Of a stretch of 64,000 nucleotides of DNA, positions 1 through 13,300 are shown piece after piece. A model generated the notes under the pieces. That model did no database searches and had not been told where the DNA came from. It saw only the letters and a program-made list of their open reading frames with translations. Each line of letters opens with the position of its first letter. The stretch's first letter is position 1. The stretch covers positions 8,189,464-8,253,463 of the forward strand of contig CM049320.1 in NCBI GenBank assembly GCA_026874595.1, in the 5' to 3' direction. The DNA is from Sipunculus nudus (taxonomy: Eukaryota; Annelida; Sipuncula; Golfingiida; Sipunculidae). A program made the position numbers and the translations under genes.

Positions 1-204
1 TCATAAATCTTCCCTTGAATATTGATAATGAATAATGTTGTCAGGTCCTGTAAACTGGTAGCTACACTTGTATTTTTTAGCGAACCTGTTAGCTTATGCG
101 ATGGTGTGGCGTCGTTCGTCGCTTATACCATACTACCATTAAAAACAGCACGACCTAGCATCACCAAATCTTATGTAAAAATCAGTCATCTAAAACTGCA
201 TCGG

Positions 205-207
<3 letters not shown>

Positions 208-265
<58 letters not shown>
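208..265. repeat. (TA)n microsatellite
   Basis: About 28 uninterrupted TA units. Comparable tracts sit at 25131-25162, 29519-29556, 36291-36343, 39800-39837, 41649-41696, 47612-47664, 48782-48846, 49176-49206, 49380-49412, 56302-56341, 56488-56521, 61723-61768 and 63022-63061. Poly-(Tyr/Ile) reading frames across them are not genes. Confidence 0.95.
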
Positions 266-268
<3 letters not shown>

Positions 269-2380
269 CTATAATATGCATTGACTTAGATTTGATAGGG
301 AAAAGCTAAAAAAATTAAAAATCTTCTACACCATTCAGTCCAATATTTCACAGAAATGATTTGATCGAATCGTTCCAGTTGGATGAAAACTTACATTTTG
401 CGGGGGAAAAAGCTTGAAAACCAAATCAAATCTTCTCTGAAATCATTTAGCGAAATTGTTCAATATAACACAAACATGATCCAAGATATGAGTTCTATCA
501 TTTTTTTTTTTTTTGACCGAGGAGCAGGATTTTGAACTTAGTAGTTTGGCCAACTAAGCATACTAACATAACGATCTCACAAATGACAGCAGCTAGCATC
601 AACATTTTTTTTTTTTTTTTTTGCAAATGTCAGTCACCGATATCGATCTGTTTTTAACGGGCAGAAATCTTGTAAATGTAGCCTCTTTCAGTGTAAAAAT
701 GTTTTATGATGACTCTGTCAAGCTGAATGGTTTTATTTTCCACAATAATTATCCTAGGATAGGGTTCTCTCAATTGTATAAGAATATATTGGGTTCTTTG
801 ATTAGCTCAGCTGACTAAAAGTCATCTTAGCTAAAGTCATGGTCCTTTTGTCAGTCGTCCGTCCGTCCGTGCGTCCGTTAACGAAGCTGATATTCGGCAT
901 ACAGTTAGATGTCCCCAAAATCTTCAATCATACCGAAAATTGAGTCACTACGACTTCGTTCCTTCAAGATATTAAGGAAAAACCTCAATTTTCCATTGTC
1001 ACACATCAAGACTGCAAAATATTAAACAAAAATACCTAATATTGATCATTTTTAATAAATCCATTCCTCTGTGAGAGAGATATTTCATCAGGTATAAAAC
1101 ATTATTCAATCAAGGTTCAATTGTATACCAAAAAGTTGTTCTGAATTTTTTAAATTTTATTTTTATTAGCATAAATATAAATTCTGCACTTTAAATTTTG
1201 CCCAAATTTGTCTATGGCTCCTTTGTTTTCTGTAAACACTGTTGGTATAATTTTCATATCATGTACACATAAGGAGTTCAGCTTTTTGGTTTTAAAAGTT
1301 GATAGATATTGAACAAAAATGGTTCTTTTGATTAAAGGTTTTATGAGACAATGTCACACTCAGGCTCTAAGCATCACACTTCAGTCACCTGTATGTCACC
1401 ATGTTGACCTTTCAAGCACAAAATGCACGCTTTAGGCGGGTCATATACTGGTTAGCCAGGCATCTTATAGCTGGCCACAGTAGATCCAAGTGTCCAACCC
1501 AACTCATCTAGTAGATGTATTGACCAACGACATAAAAAAACAAGAAATGACAATTTTTTATTGGTTTATAATAACAACTTCAAATTTTTTAAGAAAAGAA
1601 ATTTGATGGTTTATGAATAACGGGGAATTACCTTTCAGTTACTCATGTTGTATGGATCTTTTATTGATGGATGAAAATGTATTCAAAATAACACCATACG
1701 GTCACCTTTGTTATTTTCATTACAATTTTAATAATGAAAAAAAAATATATTTTTTTTACTATTTGGGATATATTAAGCAAATTAATTAAAGACAAAGATG
1801 CAGTTAAAAATGTATATCTTAATATCCAGGTCTTTTCCTAAATCAAACTGAGGGTTGCAATAGTCTTCTTCTGCAAAACTTTTTTTTCACATTATGGAGC
1901 ATTACACAGAAATGATTCTTAGTTTTCCTTTGTTCAAGTTTACTCTTATGATTTTTTTTGCAGAATTATTGGACTTTTACATTTAAAGGAGTGAGAGATA
2001 CTTTTGTGTCTCACATTTTATTGAATGGACAATTTTTTTAACTCTTTGGGTATATAAGCAGAGCTGTATAGGCAATATTAATTTTCACTGTTTAATTATT
2101 GGTGTCCATACCCAGCTTAAGTATTTGTTAGATCCCTGAATAAAATATATCTCTATTCGAGTTTTGCTTCCAATTAGCATCTGTTTTTATTATTAACATT
2201 TAAATAAAAAAAAAGTCTGATGAATATGCAGCTAATACTTTGCTACCCAAAGTCCCACTATGTATATACAAATTTAGTAATATGCCACGATGTTTTCTGT
2301 AGCTAAAATTAACTTTGGCATACTGCCAACTGTAAGAGATTTTTCAAACATTCAAGACAAAATTTCACTCAGTGCAACCA
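266..2380. other. Non-coding stretch, no gene recognised
   Basis: AT-rich DNA with T-runs at 501-513 and 605-622. One copy of the hairpin and GTCCGTCC repeat lies at about 800-885. No exon with a convincing splice context or protein motif was found; the upstream exon of the CUB gene could be here unseen or lie outside the window. Confidence 0.6.
800..885. repeat. Dispersed hairpin repeat followed by GTCCGTCCG
   Basis: The core is a short inverted repeat of the form AGCTCAGCTGAC ... GTCAGCTGAGCT, then GGTCC and CCGTCCGTCCG. More or less degenerate copies are at 4733-4805, 5079-5150, 8289-8340, 8775-8850 and 9994-10075. It is a moderately repeated family, probably mobile, with no coding capacity seen. 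Confidence 0.7.
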
Positions 2381-3395
2381 GGTACAGCTCAGGAGTTCAT
2401 TCAGTACAGTAACTGCAATTGCCAATTTCCTTTGCTTGTCTTGGGGCAACTGTCTTCCTCAGCTGAGCTTGATCAGCACAGTGCACCTGACTCAAAAGAA
2501 GTTTGACGTATCGGCCTGACATTGTGGCCTGTCCATGTATATTTGATGTATTACTCGTACACAAGACCGGTGTCCCATCTTACACTGACCCTTGCAGTAT
2601 AGTCGCTCCTTATTTCTCAAAATTGATTTAATATAACAGCCTGAAATACATATCGGATTGCTGGTGGCGCCACCTAAATCATATTTTGTTGTGTACAGCC
2701 ATGCCAGCCATACAGCCTTTGCAAATATGACCGTGATGATCAAGGTTTTGTAGTTGATCGGACTGTGTGTGTCCGGAGATGACTTGTCATGCCAGTGTGG
2801 CCTCGGAAGAACCTCCCACATTTTGGGCAGTTGTGATCGGTGGTTTCTGGTGCGAAAGTTGTCATCCTTGCTTTGCTGGCCTTACGTTTTCTCCTAGACT
2901 CCGCTAGTCGTTTGTGTGCAGCTGTACGCTACGCTGTTCGATCATGCGCTAGACTTTCCAAAGTGTTTTTTTATGGATAAATTTTTTCAGCGATGCTTTG
3001 AGACTGTCTTTGTATCGTCCCCGCTGACCTCCGATGGATCCTTTGCCAGACATTAGTTCTCCACACCAAAGTTGCTTTAGAAGACTTGTGTCTGGTGCTG
3101 GTTGGTGATTACATCAGTTTTCTTTATGCTGGTGGCAATCCGAAGTTGTCACATGCACGCGAAAACTGGTCTATGTTGTAATTCATGTCTGATTCTGAAG
3201 ATGCATTCAGGGCGCGGTCGTTTGCAAAGAGCAGGTCACGAATAACGGTTGTCCTGACTTTCATGACAGCATACAGTCTCCTGTCATGATGGGCTTCTCA
3301 TCTGTGCGGTATCTAACACCGACTCCAGGGTCATCCTTATTAAAAGCACCCATTAGCATGGCAGAATACATGCTGGACAGTATGCCAATATTTCA
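2380..3395 (-). mobile_element. Degenerate non-LTR retrotransposon (LINE) 3' fragment
   Basis: On the minus strand, pieces in different frames read like the end of a LINE reverse transcriptase: FNKDDPGVGVRYRTDEKP, then DLLFANDRALNASSESDMNY, SRACDNFGL, and a GELMSGKGSIGGQRGRYKD segment. It ends with a C2H2-type finger, CPKCGRFFRG...HLRTH (about 2735-2835). The catalytic FADD box reads FAND. Several frameshifts separate the pieces and the middle looks deleted, so this is a dead copy. Confidence 0.7.
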
Positions 3396-4233
3396 GGAGT
3401 GACGTTTGTGTAATTAGTGCTTAAACCCAGGTATAGAATGTTTAGTACTTGCATTGAACAAATACATATCATACAGGTACTTGAAAATAAAACAGTAAAG
3501 CATGTTATCATAGGAGGATTATATCTGATGTATATCCCATTGCACAGGTTCGCATTACACTGGTTTCTTATTTTTACGTTTTTTCTATATTTTAGATCAT
3601 AGCTGAATTAGGTCCGTGTACATTTTCGACATAAATAAAGTTAAATAGCACGGCATCTTGACTGTTAAACGTATGATCGGACAATGGCTGAACTCGTGTA
3701 CCATTGAGCCATTATGTAAACTTGAGGACCACGATTCGTTCGTGGTCTCCGTATTCTTCCATCAACCTGCAAATTGCCCAACATATCGATAATTTTCAAA
3801 TATAGTTAAGGCAGCAGATTTATGGCTCCTCTTATAGTATAGATAATATATTATTACGTATTTATTCATGAAATATATTTACATGGGCGAAAAACATCTT
3901 TCGTAATGGATATTCGTATATTCGTAATGGATGGGGGGAAAACTAAAAGTGAAACATGGTTACCTCCTTCGGTTTGCTTGTTGTCATTGACACTTTACTC
4001 AGATAATTTATCAGTATTTCATAAAAAAATATGGTGAGACCGACATGTTTCCTTTTTGAATGTTTAACCCTTTATGATATTTCCTTGTTTGTATGGTCGT
4101 AAGAATGTATATATAAAACGAGAACCGAGAAGGCTTTTTTCCAGTTCTGAATCTAAGTAAAATATTAAGAAAAGCTTGTGTCTTTATGTTTCTGCGCCTC
4201 ATTGGCATTCAATGACATTTTAATGTATTCTAG
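3396..4233. other. Non-coding stretch before the first CUB exon
   Basis: No recognisable exon or repeat family. It is AT-rich, with a short duplicated phrase near 3900-3930 (ATTCGTAATGGATG). It is probably intron if the CUB gene starts further upstream. Confidence 0.5.
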
Positions 4234-4364
4234 AGTGTGGCAGTCCAAGTAATCCACTCGTGATCACTCATCCCAAAGAGGGGAATTTGACTTCTCCAAA
4301 TTACCCTGGAAACTATCAAAACAATTTATTATGTGGTTGGCGGTTGGATGCTGGGTCTGGCAAG
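4234..4364 (+). CDS. CUB gene exon A1 (first half of CUB 1)
   Basis: Acceptor TAG before 4234 and donor GTAGGA after 4364. Two bases complete a codon, then 43 codons read CGSPSNPLVI... SPNYPGNYQNNLLCGWRL. This has the typical N-terminal CUB cysteine pair and SPNYP turn. The phase-1 start shows an upstream exon exists. Confidence 0.8.
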
Positions 4365-7300
4365 GTAGGAGAAAATGTAAAAACCATTTGCTACTATCAA
4401 AGTATCAAATGGGTCTAACCAATACCTATGGTAAATCTTAGGCGAAGGTTTTGTTATTTGGTTTAAACAATATTTATTGCAACAAAAAAGAACAAGAGGA
4501 TTTGACAACAGGGCAAAGCCCTATATTAATTCTTCTACTCAACACTTGTCATTCCTGGGAAAACGGCCGTTTAGGACAAGAGACAGATAATTGTTGAATG
4601 CTAAACAATATTTTATTCAACATAACAGTATGTATTATGTTCACCTTAAGGTTTTTCAAAACAGGTAGCATCCGTCCAAATATTGTTTTTCATTATACTT
4701 ATATGCTTTAAGTGCATGGAAAATTGTATGCAGCTTAGCTGACTGAAAGTCAGCTGAGCTGTAGGAATGGCGCTTTGTCCTCCGTCCGTCCGGCCGTCCG
4801 TTTGCAAGGCTTAATTCGGAATCGCTTACCTTAGTAACTTTTAAGTCAAAATCCGGGGAGGTCAATAAAAATCTCTTTGGAAATCTGAAATTAGGTACCG
4901 CGACCCATGTCCTCCGAGCTATGGAGCTTGTCGATAACCCCAGAATTAGTAAACCGTCAAATAACAGCAATCATGTCAGTTTCTCAACTGCAGTTTCATC
5001 TAGTGTCCCGAAACTTTTTTGTGTTTATTGAACATGATTACTTTCTTCTAGTTTCTTCTTATTTTTTATGCATTTTTAGCTCACCTGACTATAAGTTGTA
5101 TGAGCTATAGCGATGTTCCTTTGTCTGTTTTCCGTCCGGCCGTCCGTGAACAAGGCACGTTTTGAAACCGTGGGACCTTGATGAAAGCTGGATTTCTGAT
5201 GAATGGGTGGATGGATTGTTATGAAAACCTTTATGGTATAAGTTCAAGGATACTGAGTTCTCAGATTTTTAGGTCACAAGGTCAAGGTCACGGGACCGAC
5301 ATTTTGAAAAAGCTCATCAAAATATTCTTATAAACGAATTAAGCTGTGCGTCCCTAGATACTGAATTAAATCAATAGCCATGAAAGCTTAAATTCTATTT
5401 AGAAGGGAGACTTTGTTAGCATGTATTTCATCAAAAGTCAAGATAATTAGGTAGTGTAAATATTTATCACTTCGTACGAACAATTCTCTGAAATCACTTC
5501 TACAGCCAGATTAGCAAAGTATAAGAGAATTAAGGCTTACAAAAGAATAAATAATATCAAGATTGAAAAATATACTGCAACACAGTATACATACTAAAGA
5601 AATTTGCATGTGAATTGCGTGTATGTCTACCTCTTATCAGATGAATTACAGGGGTGACAATTATTATTAATAGGTTGTAGGCATACGTTTCAATGACTTC
5701 TGCACGGAGCAATGCTGCGACTTCGTGGAGATATATAATGGTCCCACCAGCGGATATACTTTGCTGCTAAGCCACAGTGGCTGTACCTTGCCCACGACTC
5801 TTGAGGCAAATTCAAGCCAGGCCTATGTGCAATTTCGCACAGATCACTCTGTTGTCAACATTGGATTCCACCTTACATGGGAGTTTAGACATGGTGAGTT
5901 TGATACATCTGAATAATAATTGATAAAATAACTGGCAGAGTCACCTAATGGAGCAAGGCCATTGGAGAGTAGCTGAGCGAGGACATTTAGCAAGAAGTGT
6001 TGATTACATCACCTCCTCACCCTCAGATATTTAGATTAGGCAGCCAGAGAAGCATATATGACGAGTTTGGTGGGTCTTTGTCTCAGCAGAAATATTAATT
6101 TGACTTTCTCAGAAGTTTTTTGTCTCTAACATGACAAATCGGTATCTAACATGACAAATTTCCTTCAAGAGTACCCTTCATATCAGGAACCTGTAGATAA
6201 ATGTTTGCAGTTTTTTCTAAAATTATTGGTGGCATTTTGTATAATCCAGATGTATAAATTTACAATGCATGTCTTCCCGTCTATATATACGGAATTTTCC
6301 AGTCGTTATTTTAAAACGTTCTGGGTTGGTGAAAAAGTAACTCCATCTAGAGCGGTAAGACAGACGCACCCTACTGACTCGCATAGGAATATTTAAAATA
6401 CAAATCATAGGTTGTTTCTTTTGTTTTATTCATTCAATATTCCACATAATCGTGAAAAATAATACATAGTCTTCTTCTTGCTCTCTTGCTGACCCTGAAT
6501 ACTGACCCGCAGGTCAAGAACAATTTTCCGATGTTTCCCTGAAGTAATTAAGAACTAACATAATGTGCAAATGTGTTAAATAAAGTCTTCATTTATCGAC
6601 ACTGTTAAGATAGCAAATATTTAAAATGTGCATTTCATTTGTTTATTCTCTTGAAAGTACTTTAGAAACATTACAGCTATTGTGATTTAATATCTTGATC
6701 TTGTATGAAACTAAAAGATTTTCTGTTACAACATCGTCATCTAGCCATGGAGTTTAAATTAAAATATATTAGCTGACGGTTATTTATAGTAGTCTAGCCA
6801 TCGCACAATAGATATTTATTGGAATTCCATATTTTAATTTCAGCATGTGGTAGCGTAAGTAGTCCCCCGTGATATCTCAGCCAGACGCCGGCTACCTTGC
6901 TTCTCCGAATTATGCCAACAATTATGCAAATAATCTGTACTGTGGCTGGCGACTTAACGCCGGGTCTGGTAAGGTAAGTACCACTTTAAACATACAAAGA
7001 TTGCAACAACAAAATAAAGCCACAAACATTATATCATGGTTATGGGTGGACAGGCAGACATCCAAGGTGTGGTTTGAAAGTGTGTCCGTTCATACACCTT
7101 AGAAAGCTTACTCAGTGGTGGTTTCATCTATTGACCTGAAACCGGATGTGTTTATTGATCATAAGTGGATGCCCTATATTAATCACTCTGTCAGTCGGTT
7201 TCTCTGTCCCTCCGTCCATCCGCGAATTTGTTTCAAGATGATAACTTCTGTTTCGATTGACATATTGATTTAAAGCTTGACTTATGTATGGACCACCAGT

Positions 7301-10300
7301 GAAGGAAGATTCATAATGATTCTGGGGTCATCAGGTCAAAGGTCAAGGTAACAGGATCCTCTCATGTCAAAGATTGTGAATGCATTTTAAGCTTAACTTT
7401 CAGCCCAAACCTTCCATCTTGTGCATATAGCTCTCCTGCCTATAGGAAAAGATTTTAATTGAATTTTGGGTCACAAGATCAAAGGTCAAGGTCACAGGCC
7501 ATCCTGTCCTCAAATTAATTTCCAGGTGATAACTCAATATTGGTTTGACATTTTGGTTTCAATCGTGACTTATACATGGCCCACTACTATAGTAAGGACC
7601 CTGTCGATGTTGTGGTTCAGAGATCAAGTTCATAAGACCCGTTACTTTAAAAAGAATGTGGTTGCATTTTAAGTCAAACGTTTCTTCACAGACCTTCGTT
7701 CTTCCAGATATTGCTCACATCTCAATAGGGGAAGATTCTTTTTGATTTCAGGGTCCCCGGGACAGAGGTTGTGCGATTCATTCACAAATTAGTTTTTAGG
7801 CGATAACTCAGGTTTAGATAGAGAGATTGACTTCAAACTTGATTTATTAATGACCCACCACTGGATGAAGAATCAGTTTGATTTCAGGTTCCCGGGGTTT
7901 AAGGTGAAGGTCATAGGATGCTAATTTTTAAAAAGATTTAGGATGCATTTTAAATCAAACTTTTCATCCAAAGCGTTCTATCTTTCACACATGTCCAAAG
8001 TGGAAGAAATCTGTAGTTTCTGTAGATGTTTTAACTTACAAGGTAAGAGGTCAAGGTCACTGGACCGACTTTTCTCTAAAGACTGTTATGACAAAGTAAA
8101 AGCTTTAAGTTCAAGGATGGTAGGGTCTCATATTTTCTTGTCATAAGTTCACGGGTTAAGGTCATAGAACCGACATTTAAAATAATCTTATAAAATTATC
8201 CTTACAGACAAACTTAGCTGAGCTTCGAGACCCATAGGTCCCTAGTTTTATTATACCTATATGCTTTTATTGCATGGAGCTTTGTTTTTAGCTCAGCTGA
8301 CTTGAAGTCAGCTTAGGTTTAGGAATGGTCCGTCCGTTAGCAAGGCACAAATCGTAACCACGGACACTAGAAACTTCAAAGGCAACATCCAGGTAGGACA
8401 ATAAAAATCTCCGTGGAAACCTGAAATTAAGTTAATACAACCTATATCCTCCGCGCTATGGGGCTTGTAAGACCCCCCCCCCCCTCCAAAATAAGGAAAA
8501 ATCTGATACAAATCCTCCAGTATCTTAATAATTAATGCATGGATTTGCGATATATTTTGCCATCAATATTGACCATGACTAGTTATGTCAAAACGAAAAC
8601 TTTTTTTTCAAATTTTTTTTTGCTTTTTTTTTTTATTCTTAAGACAGTCACATTATAGCAATCATGTTAGTTTCTCAGCTGTAGTTTCATCTAGTCTTCC
8701 GAAACTCAGTATGTTTGGTGATCATGACTATTTTCTTGGTGTCACCTGCATTTTGTTGATTTTTTTTTTATTTTCAGCTCGATTGCCTATAAGTCATCGT
8801 AGCTAAAACGATAGTCCTCTGTCCTTCGTCCATCCGGCCGTCCGTTAACAGGACCGTATTGAAACCGTTGAACATTGGATGAAAAATTACATTTCTCAAG
8901 AATGGGCTGAGGAATTTTTTGAAAATCAGAATGGTGCAAGGTCAATGGTAGTGTGTTCTCTGAATTTAAGGTCACAAGATCCACAACACAAGTCACACAA
9001 CACACATTTTGAAAAAAGCTCATAAAAATATCCTTATAGACAAATTCAGTTGAGGGTCGAGACCTCTCGATCCCTAGATACTGAAGTAAAGAGCCATTAT
9101 TTTGTGTTCTATTTGAACGGAAGGCTTTATTAGCATGTCTTTAAAAAGAAGTCCTGAGAATTAGGTAAGGTAATTGTTTTCCGTCTAGTTCGATTTGTTC
9201 ACTGAAATCTCATCTACAGCCAGATTAGCAAAGTTTAGGAGGATTTAAGGCTCACAAAAGAATGAATTATATCAGAGATAGAGAAATAAACCACAAGACT
9301 CTGTCCAAATACAAAATAAATCCGTATGTAAGAGTGCGTAAAAGCATATATTCAGTAATACAGATTTTTTTTATAGCCGTTGAATGGCGTGTATGTCTAC
9401 AAGTTACAAGATGAGTCACAGGGTGACAATTATTATTAATAGGTTGTAGGCATACGTTTCACCGACTTCTGTACGGAGGAATGCTGCGACCACGTGGAGA
9501 TATATAATGGTCCGACAAGCGGATATACTTTACTGCTACGCCACAGTGGCTGTTCCTTGCCCATCGCTGTTGAGGCAAATTCAGGCCAGGCCTATGTACA
9601 ATTCCGCACAGATCACTCTGTTGTCAACAGGGGATTCCACCTTACATGGGAATTTAGACATGGTGAGTTTGATACATCTGATCAATAATTGATAAAATAA
9701 CTGGCAGAGTCACCTGATGGGGCAAGGCCGTCGGAGAGTAGCTGAGCGAGGACATTTAGCAAGAAGTGTTGATGACATCACCTCCTCACCCTCAGATATT
9801 TAGATTAGGCAACCAGAGAAGCATATATGACGACTTTGGTGGGTCTTGTTTCTCAGCAGAAATAATGTTTGGTTTGCTTAGAAATATTTTGTCTCTTAAT
9901 GAAATAGGCATCATCATAGGTAAAATATGATTATATTACCTATAAGAGTTACCCTTCAATAAGGAGATTGTAGGAGAATCATCGCAGTTTTTAGCACAGA
10001 TGACTTAGACATCTAAGCTATGACGATCACTCTTTATCCGTCAACCGTCTGTTTGTCTGTCGTTCTGTCCGTTAACCAGACATAAATCGTTTACGCTACA
10101 TCTGGAATCTTCTAACATGACATCCTTGGAGGTAAATGAAAAATCTCCTTGAAAGAAGAAAATTAGGTCTCTGTAACGATAATCCTTTGATAAATGGGGC
10201 TCCTGAGAACCCCCCCCCCCCCCCCCCCCCCGAATAATTAAAAATTTTGACACAAAAGCTCCAGCATCTGTATAACTTATGCATTGATTACCATGGTGTT

Positions 10301-13300
10301 TTGTATGCATTTTGATCATGGTGTGTTTCATCGGTTCCCGCAGACTGGGGGCGCCATCTGTATTTTTTTTTCATATTTTAACGCATTTTTTTCTGTATTT
10401 TCGAGACCTTCAAAGAAGCGGTCGTCCGTAGAGTCCGTAGAGGAAAAACATATCCGTTGGCCCTAGAACCTTCTAACTGGACATCCTGAGAGGTCCATGA
10501 AAAAATCTACTCGCAACACTGAAATTTGGTCATAGTGATCTATCATCTACAAGATATGTGACAGAACATGATTTGAGCATCTTACAAGACACATTTTGAT
10601 GATTGGTTAGGTGGAACTAGAAACTTTATTTGATTTAGATCCAGTTAGTTTCCTGTATAAAACTAAGGGAAACTAGAAATAATGTCACTGTGACCTATAT
10701 TCTGCAAGTAGTGTGAGGAACATGATATGAGCACAAATGGTGGCAGCTGAAAAAGGTCACTGTATTCTGTATCTAAGGTTAATTGGCAAAATGCATGATT
10801 TGAGCACTCTTTAGTGGCTCCAATAATGACATAAACTGATAATGCGTTCATGACAATTTACTAAAACAAACAAAGAAAACTCAAAACTAATAATCCCTGT
10901 AGCAGAGCCTTAAGTAACAAAGTAGTGATAAGTGCCTTCATAAGTGACAACATAGTTACTGTTTTAGTGCCAATGCACAAGCATTGACATCAATAAAGGC
11001 ACCTCTATCATGAAGAAATAGCTTCATGCCACACTATGATATAATTAGAAATACAATGTGAACTAATTAAGTCCCTAATAAGTAAAGTTTGGTTAATCAA
11101 CACTAGTCTCTAAAATTATTATGCAGGGAATTAGCATCTTAAATAATAGTTCTGAATGGTGTAATTTATGATGGGAGTAGCCATAAACTCAAGGTGGTCA
11201 AACTTTAGCATCAACAAACTATCAATTTTAAACTGACTAAATTGCTGACCCTTTGTCTTTAAATAATCAATTAAACACAATGAATAGTCTTTACATCATG
11301 GTTCATATTAAAGAGTAAATATTCTTACCAAAACTTGGTATTTTGTCAACTTGGTACTACTTGACAAACCATGGCTGCCTACTTCAAGTTTCAAAATGGC
11401 TGAGCTTCCTGTCTTTACCATAAAAACTAAATTGTTTACAACCTTGACCTTAGTTACCAGTGGCTCTGCCTAAATTACCATACGTACTTGAAAAAAATAA
11501 TATAATATAATAGCTCTCACACACCGGCCCTCTAATTATGATGTAGGATACTTCACAATTATCAATTATAGCTATACAATCAGGTTTAAGCTCGCTTTAT
11601 AAAGTTACATTCGCGATAGGTTCACAAGGAGTTAACGTGAACTCTCTAAACTTGTGGCTACAGTTCAGAGTGACATACTTCAATATGGTTGCACACATAT
11701 TATGAAATTAATCTTCAACCTCTTCATTATGTCAAATCTTCTGCATAACGTGTTCAAGTACATACATATAACTTGACATATTAATTTATACAGGGTTCGT
11801 ACGCACCTTGAAAACCTTGAAAAGTGCTTGAATTTAGTCATTTCAATTTCAAGGGCTTGAAAAGTGCTTTCGGGCATCTCTACGTCAATCAAATGTATGA
11901 AAAAGAATTAACCCAATCGTGGATGAATGAGACTGGGCAGTGAAAGTGATGATGTAACAAGTTAACATACGAGGGTAATAACCATGTTTATTATCAAATA
12001 GTAAGTGAGCTGCTTTACTAGAAAGATCGTGGAGATTTCCTCCAAGGTTAGTATAAAAGCTCTTTGATTGAAAACTCTATACACGCTAGGCGAGTTCACG
12101 TAATTATTTTCGCAAGATTTATAATTAAAATTTTAAAGTTATACTACAGAGATTATTAATATAGCTATTGAGAAGGTTTGTCCTAAGAAAATAATTATCT
12201 GGGAACAAACCAGGGGAGTAAAATGTGTGAAAAATACATGATGGGAACAATTCGAATTTAAGGGATAATAATAATTTAAAACTAATTCGCTCAGTAGAGT
12301 ATGTTGTTTAAATCAAGTTAAATCAAGTTACGTTTTACATTGGTAATTCGGCGATAATTATTATATCAGAGGGGTCATATTTCCCCAACGAACCCGATCC
12401 GACTTTGCTTTGGTTAAAGGTTTTTCAGTTTATCCAAGGGTTGCGGTTTTTTTTATCTTGGTACTTGCGCATTTCACGCGTACGCGCTGTGATCGTCATT
12501 TTTTAGCTCCATAAGACCACTGATCAGCGAAATTCAGTTTACATGCGGGGTCAATCCAATTAAGGATAAATACTGTTTGTCCGAAATAGGTTAAGGTGTT
12601 TGGCAGGTACTGACGTATATTCACATACTTTTGCGTCAGTTTGTAAAAGGCTGGGATCAATGGGGGTAATCACATTTTAGTTGCGATGTGATAGCCGTTT
12701 GTAAGCGTAGTACACTGGCAGTTTAAAGAGTGATCAGCGACATATACAACTTCCAGCATCGGCCCCCTCCATGCCCTGCATAACGATTGCATAAAGCTCG
12801 CCAATAAGTTTTTTTTTTTTTAAATAAGATTTCACATTTTTAGTTTTAATCAAATGTTGGACAGGTTTGGATAGAAATCTGGCTGCGTCTGTGATCGTTA
12901 GATAACGACCTTCACAGGTGTTGCCCGGCCATTTGTTGACACGTGCGGCCTGTGACTTGGCGGTCAACGGCGGAAACCTCGTGCAAAACAAAGTCGTCAT
13001 ATCAAACGTGCTGATACGATGTTTGACCAGTATTGTTTTGAATAATTTGATAATACTATACCCAAATATCGTATAAGGGTAACACATTACAGGCTTTTAT
13101 TGACTTTTTTTGCCGTTGAAAACTTGAATGAATATCCCCCACGATCGCCGAACTGAGTTTTTCGGCACCCCTTCTGCCGGAGCATATAATTTGTCCTTAA
13201 GTTTGAGCTAGTCGGCAAATCAGAGATCCCTATTCAAGATATTATAGGTTTTAGACCCTCGTTATCAGATTAGTTAAATCTGTCAAGGTCATGCCAAAGG

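Larger units (their letters stand above)
5390..6990 (+). repeat. Segmental duplication, copy 1 (exons B1 and A2 with flanking intron)
   Basis: This stretch is repeated with small differences at 9095-9990 (exon B2 and flank) and, after an 11-kb interruption, at 21180-21840 (exon A3 and upstream intron). Intron sequence is shared as well as exon sequence. Similarity extends upstream through the hairpin repeats (4733-5340 versus 8289-9060). The ancestral unit of roughly 2.3-2.7 kb holds one whole CUB domain. Confidence 0.8.

Noticed and set aside
22-309. Frame ending in a long Tyr-Ile repeat
   Set aside because: The repeat is a translated (TA)n microsatellite and the remainder has no recognisable motif. 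The same applies to frames at 25037-25219, 29407-29931 (5' part), 47591-47884, 48614-48915, 56150-56425 and 62942-63124.
9507-9692. Second plus-strand frame over CUB exon B2
   Set aside because: Out-of-frame shadow; the CUB motifs are only in the frame of 9443-9662.
12734-13087. Minus-strand 117-residue frame inside the nested element
   Set aside because: No transposase motif or similarity recognised; kept only as part of the element description.
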